The notes under the pieces are model-generated. The model was not told where the DNA came from. It did no database searches and saw nothing but the letters and a program-made list of their open reading frames with translations. 64,000 bases of DNA. It comes from Xanthocytophaga flava (lineage in GTDB: Bacteria; Bacteroidota; Bacteroidia; Cytophagales; 172606-1). The stretch is taken from positions 62,001 to 126,000 of the forward strand of contig NZ_JASJOR010000012.1 in the NCBI RefSeq assembly GCF_030068545.1, read 5' to 3'. The position numbers and the translations under genes were made by a program. How positions within the stretch are numbered: position 1 is the first letter of the stretch; each line of letters opens with the position of its first letter. Shown in pieces: positions 23,959-33,400 of this stretch.

Positions 23959-24720
23959 ATGGCGGCACTGGTCACCTTTGGAATTTGCTTAGCAATTGTT
24001 ATTGTATTATTGATCATTCTTTCCCTTTTAATGGGGCCGGGATTCTTTATGGTAATACTTATTTTACCTGTAATAGTAAGCGAAGGTATTACTGGAGAAA
24101 CAGGGACCTTCAATCCCAATGGCAGCGGAAAAAAATCTCCTCTTTTTAACCTGTTGATGGCCTTTTTTACTATAGCTCAGGTGTTGCTGGTTGCAGGATT
24201 GTTATTTGGCATTTATGTATTGATTGCAGGACTTCCGACAACAAGTAAAGAAGTCATTACCAGCAGCCGGGAAGTATTATCATCTCTTCAAATTTATCGC
24301 CTGCAAACGGTGAATCTGTTGCTGTGGTTATTGACTGGCACATTTATCTGCATGTGGATATTTAATATTATAAAGTTTGGTGAGCATATTAAAAATATGT
24401 CACCCATTACGATTTTTTGGGGTTATATCCTTCCTTTGTTAACCTATCCATTTGCTTTTTTGTTTCTGGTTACTACACATAAATATCTGGATGAATATCC
24501 TAATGGAGATCAGCATATTGGCTTTTTTTCAAAAGCTGCAGGAGTAATATATAGTATTTACCTGTTTTCTTCACAGATACAAGCATTGATCACGTATGTT
24601 ACCGTTTTACGAAGACACAATGCGCAACTGGGTTTTCAATACTGGTTTAGTCTGGGGGCAAGTTTGTTCTATAAAGTAGTTTTCATCTATTTCGTTGTTC
24701 GTATTCTAATGTCTTTATAG
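23959..24720 (+). CDS. Polytopic membrane protein of unknown function
   Basis: The 253-aa protein has about six hydrophobic helices, beginning with a very hydrophobic N-terminal pair (FGICLAIVIVLLIILSLLMG and GFFMVILILPVIV) and ending in 'YKVVFIYFVVRILMSL'. No motif is recognisable. It lies 15 bp before trpD on the same strand, so it is likely in the same transcript, but nothing in the sequence connects it to tryptophan synthesis. Confidence 0.7.
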   Translation: MAALVTFGICLAIVIVLLIILSLLMGPGFFMVILILPVIVSEGITGETGTFNPNGSGKKSPLFNLLMAFFTIAQVLLVAGLLFGIYVLIAGLPTTSKEVITSSREVLSSLQIYRLQTVNLLLWLLTGTFICMWIFNIIKFGEHIKNMSPITIFWGYILPLLTYPFAFLFLVTTHKYLDEYPNGDQHIGFFSKAAGVIYSIYLFSSQIQALITYVTVLRRHNAQLGFQYWFSLGASLFYKVVFIYFVVRILMSL

Positions 24721-24735
24721 TTTATTATTTTAAGT

Positions 24736-25722
24736 ATGAAAGAGATCTTAAATCATTTATTAGCCTATAAAACTTTATCCAAGAAAGAAGCCCGGCAGGT
24801 ATTGGTGGATATTGCTCAGGGAAAATATACTGCTGTACAGATTGCAGCCTTTATGACTGTATATATGATGCGTAGTGTTACTGTGGAAGAACTAGAAGGA
24901 TTTCGGGATGCCATGCTTGAACTATGTGTAGCATTGGATGTTGCAGATTTTGATCCGATGGATGTTTGTGGCACAGGAGGAGATGGCAAGGATACCTTTA
25001 ATATTTCTACACTTTCTGCCTTTGTGATCGCAGGAGCCGGACAAGCTGTTGTAAAACATGGTAATTATGGTGTATCTTCTATTTGTGGGAGTTCAACAGT
25101 GATGGAATATCTGGGATATAAGTTTACAAATGATAAAGGACTGATCAACAAAAGTCTGGAAGAAGCAAACATTTGTTTTCTGCATGCACCATTGTTCCAT
25201 CCGGCTATGAAAAATGTGGCTCCTGTTCGTAAAGAGCTAGGCGTGAAAACCTTTTTTAATATGTTGGGACCGATGGTTAATCCAGCTTTTCCTAAAAAAC
25301 AGATGGTAGGAGTCTATAGCCTTGAGATTGCTCGTTTATATGCCTATTTGTACCAACGTACAGATAAGAGTTTTTCTATCGTACATGCCTTGGATGGCTA
25401 TGATGAAATATCCCTGACAGGTGATTTTAAAATTATTGGTAATCAAGCCGAAAAAGTTTTCTCTCCCAAAGACTTGAACCTTCAGATTTTACAGGCTGAT
25501 GAAATCTTAGGTGGGAATTCGGTGGAAGAGTCCGCTAAGATCTTCATGAATGTACTTACTAATGAGGCTACTCCTGCCCAGAAACAAGCAGTGCTGGCCA
25601 ATGCTGCCTTTGGGCTTCAGACTGCCAAGCCTGAATTAACTGTACTAGAGGCTGTAGAGATGGCACGTGAGAGTCTGGAGGGTGGCAAAGCTTTACAGAG
25701 TTTTCAAAAATTAGTAGCCTGA
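24736..25722 (+). CDS. trpD: Anthranilate phosphoribosyltransferase
   Basis: Joins anthranilate to PRPP, the second step of tryptophan synthesis. The 328-aa protein has the PRPP loop 'DVCGTGGDGKDTFNISTLSA' (about 75-94), 'KHGNYGVSSICGSSTVMEYLG', 'FLHAPLFHPAMKNVAPVRKELG' in its expected order, 'FFNMLGPMVNPA' and 'HALDGYDEISLTG'. Full length for the family. It is followed by a hairpin terminator about 245 bp downstream. Confidence 0.96.
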   Translation: MKEILNHLLAYKTLSKKEARQVLVDIAQGKYTAVQIAAFMTVYMMRSVTVEELEGFRDAMLELCVALDVADFDPMDVCGTGGDGKDTFNISTLSAFVIAGAGQAVVKHGNYGVSSICGSSTVMEYLGYKFTNDKGLINKSLEEANICFLHAPLFHPAMKNVAPVRKELGVKTFFNMLGPMVNPAFPKKQMVGVYSLEIARLYAYLYQRTDKSFSIVHALDGYDEISLTGDFKIIGNQAEKVFSPKDLNLQILQADEILGGNSVEESAKIFMNVLTNEATPAQKQAVLANAAFGLQTAKPELTVLEAVEMARESLEGGKALQSFQKLVA

Positions 25723-26057
25723 GGATAGAATGATGAATAGTAGATAATGAATAAGTAAATTGCTGGTAATCAATGATCCTCAATATAGTGAATAGATAAA
25801 GAACAATACCGGGGATCTATTTAGCGTATTATAGTTACGGAGTCGAAGGTGATTTCTTTCTGAATTCTAATTGTTTTTAGTTAATTTACCTTATTGAATC
25901 CTATTTGCAGAAATAGCAAAGACAATTTTTCTTAAAAGAAGACAATTTGTCTTTGTAAGAATTAGATAGAGACTGTTGTAAAACAGTCTCTTTTGAATTG
26001 CTGTCTATTGCTGTAAAATCTATAATTTGCTGCACGTTAATTTGTTGATTTTCTGAT
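25723..26057. other. Intergenic region after trpD
   Basis: No gene is seen. It holds a pair of inverted repeats built on CAAAGACAA ... TTGTCTTTG (about 25918-25956) and, just after, an intrinsic terminator (25968-25995). The first 130 bp are AT-rich with no recognisable element. Confidence 0.6.
25968..25995 (+). terminator. Intrinsic terminator downstream of trpD
   Basis: A 10-bp perfect stem (25968-25977 with 25982-25991, loop GTAA) followed by a short T-run. It separates trpD from the Hcp-like gene and suggests that trpC-F are transcribed from a later promoter. Confidence 0.8.
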
Positions 26058-26468
26058 ATGTATAAAATCCGCCTAGAATTGGATAAAAGAACATACGATT
26101 TGCAATCGTGTTATTACTCCTGTTACAATTCTCCACCCTCTGTGTCAGATTCTGAAGATGACTACTATGCTGGTTCTCCTCATAGTATGACCTGGAATGT
26201 GAAACCTTCAAAGGTAGATCAGGAATTAATAGACTGGTGTACACTAACCCGGCAGGAAACTAAAAGTGGAAAAATTACAATTTCAGAAGCAGAAAGTAAT
26301 GCTCCACTTAAGATCATTACTTTTCAGCAGGCATTTTGTTCTGGCTTTAGTGAATCCATTGATTCTAACTATGACTATAATCAAAGTCCTGTTACCATTA
26401 CTGTAACAGTACAGACTATAAATGTCAGATTGCTTAATGCAGGAAGGGGCATTACCTATCCAAACTGA
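26058..26468 (+). CDS. Hcp/TssD-like type VI secretion tube protein homologue
   Basis: The 136-aa protein follows the Bacteroidota TssD pattern: an N-terminal strand with 'YDLQSCYYSCYNS', a 'SMTWNVKPSKVDQELIDWC' block, 'GKITISEAESNAPLKIITFQ', 'AFCSGFSESIDSNYDYNQSP' and a closing 'TITVTVQTINVRL'. TssD forms the hexameric rings of the secretion tube. No other type VI genes are in the window, so this is an orphan copy, possibly an effector-carrying or diverged variant. The identification rests on pattern and size. Confidence 0.6.
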   Translation: MYKIRLELDKRTYDLQSCYYSCYNSPPSVSDSEDDYYAGSPHSMTWNVKPSKVDQELIDWCTLTRQETKSGKITISEAESNAPLKIITFQQAFCSGFSESIDSNYDYNQSPVTITVTVQTINVRLLNAGRGITYPN

Positions 26469-26520
26469 GCGTATCTGAGATAGAATTTGATGTGTTTATC
26501 TGGTTTGTATTATTTATAAC

Positions 26521-26919
26521 ATGAGCGATTTAGAATTTAATTCAGATTCCATTCATCCTGAGTATCAGGCTGTAGAGCGTACTATCAAGGAGATTGAAAA
26601 ACAGTTGAAAATAGTTGAAATTAAAAAATTGTACATTCAGAGAGATTATTTAGACCAACTGAATAAATACAATAAGCTTCTTTTAAAGTTACGGGAACTC
26701 CAACTCGGAAAAGGAACAACTATGACAGCAGAAGCTGCTCGTAAACACCGAATTAAAGTATTAGAGCAAAAACTTATTGCCATGGGAGTACCTTCAGAAC
26801 CGGACATGTCAGGACTGGAAGCCGAACGACTGGTACTGGATGCCAGATTGCAGGCACATATGAAAATCAATGCTTCATTGCTGGCTTCTGATGCTATTCG
26901 GCGTGACCGTTGGAATTAA
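26521..26919 (+). CDS. Coiled-coil protein of unknown function
   Basis: The 132-aa charged protein is almost wholly helical, with heptad-like 'IKEIEKQLKIVEIKKLYIQR' and 'LNKYNKLLLKLRELQLGKG' segments (about 20-67) and a second helix pair after a break at 'MGVPSEPDMSG'. No family recognised. It lies 52 bp after the TssD-like gene and 67 bp before trpC, so it could be co-transcribed with either. Confidence 0.65.
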   Translation: MSDLEFNSDSIHPEYQAVERTIKEIEKQLKIVEIKKLYIQRDYLDQLNKYNKLLLKLRELQLGKGTTMTAEAARKHRIKVLEQKLIAMGVPSEPDMSGLEAERLVLDARLQAHMKINASLLASDAIRRDRWN

Positions 26920-26986
26920 TTATGTCTAAAATAAAGACATACTGAATACTAATTTCCCTGTAACCTGGATTCTGAAATGTAAGATT

Positions 26987-27787
26987 ATGAATATTCTAGA
27001 TGAAATTATTGCCCATAAAAAAGGTGAAGTAGCAGAACGCAAATCTCTGACTGCTGTCTCTGTATTGGAAAAGAGTGATTTATTTGGGCGCAAAACAGTA
27101 TCGTTAAGAGAGTCACTATTGAACCCTGAGAAGAGTGGAATCATTGCTGAACATAAACGCAAATCACCTTCTAAGGGAATCATTAACCAACAAGTTTCAG
27201 TAGAACAAGTAACTACTGGTTATACTCAAGGTGGTGCTTCTGCATTGTCAGTACTTACTGATCAGAAATATTTTGATGGAAAAGATGAACACATTTTGCG
27301 TGCTCGTAAAGCTAATCCCGATATACCTATTTTGCGGAAGGATTTTGTGATTGATGAGTATCAATTAATTGAAGCAAAAAGCTTGGGTGCAGATATTATT
27401 TTGTTGATTGCCGCTAATCTTACGCCAGACCAATGTAAACAACTGGCCAAAGCTGCTAAAGCGTTGACATTGGAGGTATTGCTGGAAGTGCATAATCTGG
27501 AGGAATTAGAATCTTCTGTAAATGAATATATAGATGTGATTGGGGTAAATAACCGTGATCTTAAGCGGATGAAAACAGACATCAACATCTCCAAAGAACT
27601 TTCAGAACGTATTCCGAGAGAATTTCTAAAGATTTCAGAAAGTGGCATTCATCTTCCAGAAGTTTTACAGGATCTGAGACATAACTATGGATACAATGGT
27701 TTTTTGATAGGAGAATATTTTATGCAGCATTCTGATCCGGGAGTTGCGTTTTCTAACTTTGTTGCTGATATAAAGCAAATGGCTTAG
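26987..27787 (+). CDS. trpC: Indole-3-glycerol phosphate synthase
   Basis: Closes the indole ring in the fourth enzymatic step of the pathway. The 266-aa TIM-barrel has the family blocks 'LDEIIAHKKGEVAERK' at the N-terminus, 'IIAEHKRKSPSKGII' (catalytic Lys, about 51-61), 'ILRKDFVIDEYQLIEAKSLG', 'VGVNNRDLK'-type segment reading 'IGVNNRDLKRMKTD', and 'ISESGIH' (about 215). Complete. It is followed at 146 bp by trpF. Confidence 0.96.
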   Translation: MNILDEIIAHKKGEVAERKSLTAVSVLEKSDLFGRKTVSLRESLLNPEKSGIIAEHKRKSPSKGIINQQVSVEQVTTGYTQGGASALSVLTDQKYFDGKDEHILRARKANPDIPILRKDFVIDEYQLIEAKSLGADIILLIAANLTPDQCKQLAKAAKALTLEVLLEVHNLEELESSVNEYIDVIGVNNRDLKRMKTDINISKELSERIPREFLKISESGIHLPEVLQDLRHNYGYNGFLIGEYFMQHSDPGVAFSNFVADIKQMA

Positions 27788-27933
27788 TATCAGTGTTTTG
27801 TGTGTTGAGTTGGAAAAATTATATCCCTCGTTTCAAGTTGTTGGTTGCTATTGGATTTCTATAAGAAAAATCTTACTTTCGTACAAAATTCAGAAACTGT
27901 AACGGTTTTTTCTCCCAACAAAATACACTTGGT

Positions 27934-28587
27934 ATGCTTAAAATCAAAGTCTGTGGAATGAGGGATTCTGCTAATATTCAGTCGGTATTGGCTTTAGATC
28001 CTGATTTTATGGGATTTATCTTCTTTGAAAAATCTCCACGTAATGTAGGGGAGGAGTTGGATGCAGAACTTTTGAAGTCTTTTCCCAAGACGACTAAAAA
28101 AGTAGGTGTATTTGTCAATGCTCATCCGGACTTGATCCTGAAAAATGTAAAGAAATACAATCTTGATATTGTTCAACTTCATGGAGAGGAGCTTCCAGAT
28201 GTAGGCAAGAATATACGAAACAGGGGCATTACCGTTATCAAAGCCTTTAATCTGGATGAAAATTTTAATTTTGCACGTCTGAATAATTATAAACCTCATT
28301 GTGACTATTTTTTGTTTGATGCAAAGGGGGCTGCACAGGGAGGCAACGGGATTACATTTGACTGGAATCTGTTGCAGCGATATGATAATGAAAAGCCTTT
28401 TTTCTTAAGTGGGGGATTAAACATAGAGAGTTTGGATGCTATTGTTGCTCTAAAGAATAAAGGATTAAATTTATATGGGGTAGATATCAATAGTCTATTT
28501 GAAGTCAGTCCAGGCATAAAGAATGTAGAGAAAGTAAAAGAGTTTATCGACAAGTTACATGTAGCGTTTAAAGAAACGCTGGCATAA
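27934..28587 (+). CDS. trpF: Phosphoribosylanthranilate isomerase
   Basis: Third step of the pathway, an Amadori rearrangement in a TIM barrel. The 217-aa protein has 'KVCGMRDSANIQSVLAL' at the N-terminus with the catalytic Cys, 'MGFIFFEKSPRNVG', 'VGVFVNAHPDLIL', 'IVQLHGEE', 'YFLFDAKGAAQGGNGITFDW' with the catalytic Asp, 'FFLSGGLNIESL' and 'YGVDINSLFEVSPGIK'. All family motifs are present. It is a separate gene here, not fused to trpC. Confidence 0.96.
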   Translation: MLKIKVCGMRDSANIQSVLALDPDFMGFIFFEKSPRNVGEELDAELLKSFPKTTKKVGVFVNAHPDLILKNVKKYNLDIVQLHGEELPDVGKNIRNRGITVIKAFNLDENFNFARLNNYKPHCDYFLFDAKGAAQGGNGITFDWNLLQRYDNEKPFFLSGGLNIESLDAIVALKNKGLNLYGVDINSLFEVSPGIKNVEKVKEFIDKLHVAFKETLA

Positions 28588-28885
28588 ATAGAGAGATAGA
28601 GTAAAGAAGGGATGCAGAGGCATCAGAATAATTATTCATTAAATGGATAACTGGAGGGTACTGTTGATCAGTATGCATAGGTTGGTGTTAGGAAAAGACT
28701 CTGTTGGTAACTGGATAGTGGTATATCCCTCATCTATCGAATAGCGTTTAGACATTTTTACACATATATTGCCTTCCTCCTGCAACAATTTACTGTTGCC
28801 ATTCTGCTAAGACTCTGCATGGCTACGACTGATGTGATACACATAAGATGTTTTGATTCAAGTTGGACCTAACAATTTTACACTA
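28588..28885. other. Upstream region of trpB
   Basis: No confident gene. A 33-codon ATG frame (28643-28744) contains two non-adjacent Trp codons, and a 6-bp hairpin (GCAACA/TGTTGC) lies near 28791, but there is no terminator T-run, so I do not call a second attenuator. Confidence 0.5.
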
Positions 28886-30085
28886 ATGGAATTAATCGAG
28901 AAAAGTGCTTTTGCTGTAAATGAGCATGGATATTATGGCAGTTTTGGAGGGGCATATATTCCTGAAATGCTTTATCCAAATGCAGAAGAGTTAAAAGAAA
29001 ACTACCTGAAGATTATTTATGATCCCAAGTTTCAGGAGGAGTTCCATACATTATTGCGTGACTATGTTGGTCGGCCAACACCTTTGTATCTAGCAAGTCG
29101 CCTGTCAGAAAAATATAATGCGCAGATTTATCTTAAACGTGAAGACTTATGTCATACAGGCGCACATAAAGTTAATAATACAATCGGGCAGATCCTGGTA
29201 GCTAAACGTTTGGGTAAAAAACGGATTGTGGCTGAGACAGGGGCAGGACAACACGGAGTAGCCACCGCTACTGTATGTGCATTGATGGGAATGGAATGTA
29301 TTGTCTACATGGGAGAAATAGATATTCAGCGTCAAGCACCTAATGTAGCTCGTATGAAAATGCTGGGCGCAGAAGTAAGGCCTGCAACATGTGGTAGTAA
29401 AACTCTAAAAGATGCTACCAATGAAGCCATGAGGCACTGGATTAACAACCCTGTTGATACCCATTATATTATTGGAAGTGTAGTTGGTTTCCATCCATTT
29501 CCGGATATGGTGGCCCGTTTTCAGTCGGTTATTTCCGAAGAGATTAAAAAACAGTTACTGGAAAAAATAGGGAGAGAGAATCCTGATTATGTGATTGCTT
29601 GTGTAGGAGGTGGAAGCAATGCTGCTGGTGCTTTCTATCATTATCTGGATGAAAGTGATGTGAAATTGGTTGCTGCCGAAGCTGCCGGACAGGGGGTAAG
29701 CTCTGGACATTCTGCTGCCACAACATTTTTAGGTAAGCCAGGGATCTTACATGGTAGCCGTACAATCTTAATGCAAACAGAGGATGGGCAGGTTACAGAG
29801 CCATACTCTATTTCCGCAGGTCTGGATTACCCGGGTATTGGTCCTATCCATGCACATTTGTTTGAAACAAACCGTGCGATCTTTGCCGCTATTACTGACC
29901 AGGAAGCACTACAAGCAGGTTTGGAATTAAGTAGAATGGAAGGAATTATCCCCGCATTAGAATCTTCTCATGCTTTGGCTTATCTGAAATATATGAAGAA
30001 CACAGGGAATGAAGTGATTGTGGTTAACCTTTCAGGCCGTGGAGATAAAGATTTGGCAACGTATAGCAGAGAGTTAGGGCTGTAA
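28886..30085 (+). CDS. trpB: Tryptophan synthase beta chain
   Basis: Condenses indole with serine on pyridoxal phosphate. I chose the ATG at 28886, giving a 399-aa protein that starts MELIEKSAFAVNEHGYYGS; the longer frame opens at a TTG 11 codons upstream and would add a non-conserved tail. The PLP lysine is in 'LKREDLCHTGAHKVNNTIGQ' (about residue 86), the catalytic Glu in 'VAETGAGQHGVATA', and the phosphate loop is 'GGGSNAAGAFYHY'. It belongs to the common TrpB1 type that works with TrpA, yet no trpA follows; a terminator lies 24 bp downstream. Confidence 0.96.
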   Translation: MELIEKSAFAVNEHGYYGSFGGAYIPEMLYPNAEELKENYLKIIYDPKFQEEFHTLLRDYVGRPTPLYLASRLSEKYNAQIYLKREDLCHTGAHKVNNTIGQILVAKRLGKKRIVAETGAGQHGVATATVCALMGMECIVYMGEIDIQRQAPNVARMKMLGAEVRPATCGSKTLKDATNEAMRHWINNPVDTHYIIGSVVGFHPFPDMVARFQSVISEEIKKQLLEKIGRENPDYVIACVGGGSNAAGAFYHYLDESDVKLVAAEAAGQGVSSGHSAATTFLGKPGILHGSRTILMQTEDGQVTEPYSISAGLDYPGIGPIHAHLFETNRAIFAAITDQEALQAGLELSRMEGIIPALESSHALAYLKYMKNTGNEVIVVNLSGRGDKDLATYSRELGL

Positions 30086-30108
30086 GATGCTTTCTTGAGA
30101 AAGTGAAA

Positions 30109-30148
30109 CAAAAAATCCATTACATACAAGTAGTGGATTTTTTGTTTT
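30109..30148 (+). terminator. Intrinsic terminator after trpB
   Basis: An 11-bp perfect stem (30109-30119 with 30134-30144) with a 14-nt loop, followed by T-rich sequence. It closes the trp locus and isolates it from the SusC/SusD pair. Confidence 0.83.
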
Positions 30149-30497
30149 TATATAGTTGATTTTCTGGTATTTGTGATTTTTTATATGTGAATATATTCGT
30201 GTAGAAATGCGAAAGGTAACCATTGTAATAACAATATAGTGGGCTGTATATTTATTTTTATTTTATTGGTGTTATTTAGATTAAGTATTTTTAGATATTC
30301 GCTGTTTTCGTGTTTGTTGTTTTTAATATATGTAATTTTTTATTTTTGCTGAATAATATTCTGTATTTTATATATTATGCATTGTTAAAATTTCGTTTTA
30401 CTGTGTATTTGTAAAATTTTATTCATGTTTAAGTTTGTTTTATGGTTTTTGTTTTGGTAAGTTCAGTACACCTTAACCTTAACTTCCAAACAAACTT
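30149..30497. other. AT-rich upstream region of the susC-like gene
   Basis: Very AT-rich DNA with several TTTG-like words and no gene. It contains one good Bacteroidota-type promoter match (listed separately) and a leader of about 140 nt after it. Confidence 0.6.
30317..30348 (+). promoter_or_regulatory. Predicted promoter of the susC-like gene
   Basis: A TTG at 30317-30319 (within TTTGTTG) and TATTTTTG (TAnnTTTG) at 30341-30348 with a 21-nt spacer match the Bacteroidota housekeeping consensus. In such AT-rich DNA a chance match is possible. Confidence 0.45.
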
Positions 30498-33400
30498 ATG
30501 AAGAAACTTCTACTAGTAAAGTCGCTTGTAGTGACCTTTAGCTGTGCTATAGCGTCAATGCAGGTGGCTGCTCAAAGTCGCCTTATAACAGGTAAAGTGA
30601 CTGCGTCAGACGATGGATCATCATTACCTGGAGTTAGTGTTGTTGTAAAAGGTACTACTATTGGTACTACTACTGATGCTACTGGTAAATACTCTATCAG
30701 TGCGGAACCTTCGGCTACATTAGTTTTTAGCTTTATCGGGTTTGCCATTCAGGAAGCTCCTGTTGGAAACCGGACCTCAGTAGATATAAAACTTTTACCT
30801 GACACTAAACAATTGGGTGAGATTGTTGTAACAGCCCTTGGATTAAAAGAAGACAAAGATAAATTTGCTTCTTCTGTTAGTACAGTAAAGGGGCCTGCTA
30901 TTGCTAAGTCTGGTGAAACAAGCTTATTGACTGGTTTAAGCGGCAAAGCCTCAGGGGTATTAATTACCCGAAACGGAGGTGATCCGGGGGCAGGGGCTTA
31001 TATTCAGATACGAGGACAAAATACAATCAATGGTAGTGCACAGCCTTTGTTTATTGTAGATGGTATTCCTGTCAGCAATTCTTTTGATAACACTGCTGCT
31101 GCTGGTAACGCTATAGTACAGCAATCACGTATCAGCGACATCAATCCGGAAGATATTGAATCTGTTGAAGTATTGAAAGGTGCCTCTGCTGCTGCCTTAT
31201 GGGGGACCAGAGCGGCCAATGGCGTAGTGATTATTACAACTAAAAAGGGAAAAGATACAGGGGGAAGAGTAAATATATCCTTGAAGTCTACAGTTTCAAT
31301 TGACGAAGTGAATAAGATCCACAAACTTCAACGGACTTATGGACAAGGCAGCAATGGAATTTATAATCAGGGTGACCGAACTTCTTGGGGCGATAAAATT
31401 GCAGCTCGTACTGGTGGCGAGGATACATATGTTACAGGACCAGGACAGTTTTATGCTCCTGATGAGAATGATGGATTTACTAAGTCTCCAAAATATGATT
31501 TATATAATGGATACCTGACTCTGGCAGATGGTACCATTAAGTATGTAATACCTCGAGGAAGGACATTTGATGCAAATGGAAATCGTTTGGATGAGCATGG
31601 TGGTAAGCATTCAAGAAACACATATGATCATACAAAAGACCCTTTCAGAACAGGATACTTTTTTGATAATACACTAAGTATTACAGGTGGAAATGCCAAA
31701 ACGAATTATTCTGTTAGTTATGGAAATCTGAGTCAGCAAGGGGTGGTGAAAAGCTTTAGTGATTACAAGCGTAATACTGCGAGGGTAAATGTTTCTAGTC
31801 AATTTACTGATTGGTTACGAGCCTCTTCCAGCGTAGGATATACCAATAGTAAATCTACTCGTATTCAACAAGGCGATAACCTCGATGGAATTTTGCTGGG
31901 AGGGCTGCGAACATCTCCTGATTTTGATAACTCAGAATATACCGGTACCTATACTGATACTTCTGGAACAACCTATCCAAATCGGCATGTTTCCTATCGA
32001 AACCCACTGGGAGCGTCTACTAACCCTCGTTACTCCAACCCTTTATGGAATATTAACAATAATAAAAATACTACCAATGTAGACCGTGTCATGGGTAGTG
32101 TTGAAATAGGTATAGATCCTGTAAACTGGCTGAACATCACTGGAAGGGCGGGAGTTGATAATTTCATTGATGATCGGGTAGAACGGTTCCCGATCTATTC
32201 TGCTTCATTTAATTCAGGTTTCCTTTCCAAGTATATTATTACCGAAAAACAGTTTAACACAGATTTATTTGCCCGAGCTACAAAAAAGCTTGGTACAGGT
32301 TTCGATGCTACCTTGTTGGTAGGAGTAAACTATAATAGCCGGCTGAGAAGTTGGTTGTATAGCCAGATTACCGATTTTATTGTGCCCAGTGCTCCTGACA
32401 TTCTGACAAACGCCCAAAATACCAATCTGCAAGCTTCCAATTATACTTCATTGATGCGTACCTATGCCTATTATGCGCAGGCTGAATTACAAGGATATGA
32501 TCAATTCTTTTTAACACTGACAGGACGTAGTGAAAGTGCCTCAACCTTTGGTGCTAAAGCAAACAGTAGTTTCTTTTTCCCATCTGCGGCTTTAGCCTGG
32601 CAGTTTACGAAAATAGCTGCATTGCGTGAAAATCCAGTACTGAGTTTTGGTAAACTTCGTGTAAACTGGGGACAGGTAGGTATTCAACCTCAACCGTATA
32701 AAAACTTTACTACTTTCTCTCCTGCTTCATATAGTGATTCATATGCTAGTAGTCTACAATCTAAAAGTTCATTGTATGGGGGTGGATTTACAAGAGATAA
32801 TACAGCAGGAAATGAGTTTTTAAAACCTGAACGTAAGACTGAGACAGAAATAGGAACTGACCTCCGCTTCTTTAATGATCACATCAACTTGTCAGTAACT
32901 TATTATTCCAATCATACCAAAGATGTTATTCTGGATATAGATACTCCATCAGAAACCGGATTTACAAATACTTCGAAAAATGCAGCTACTCTTTCCAATA
33001 AAGGTATTGAAATCGAGCTCGGGGGTAACATCATTCATAAGGGAGATTTTAGCTGGTCTATAGCTGCCAATTATTCTCAAAACCGGAATAAGGTAGTTTC
33101 TCTTGCCGGATTGACTGTGTATTCTTTGCCTGGTAGCTATGGGGGGTCTTCTTTAATTCCAGGGCAACCCTTTGGCGTGTTTTATGGAACAGATTTTCTG
33201 CATGATGACAAAGGTAAATACATTCTGGATGCCAACGGGTTTGTGCAAGGTGGTACTGAGAGTGAAGTTATCGGAAACCCTAATCCAAAATGGAGAGGAG
33301 GTTTGACCAACACATTTACTTATAAGGGACTTTCTTTAGCTGTATTATTTGATGCTGTGCATGGGAATCAGTTTTACAATGGTACTCGTGGGGCATTGTA

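Noticed and set aside
28643..28744. A 33-codon frame with two Trp codons upstream of trpB, considered as a second trp leader peptide.
   Set aside because: The Trp codons are 20 codons apart, no terminator with a T-run follows, and no competing hairpins are visible.
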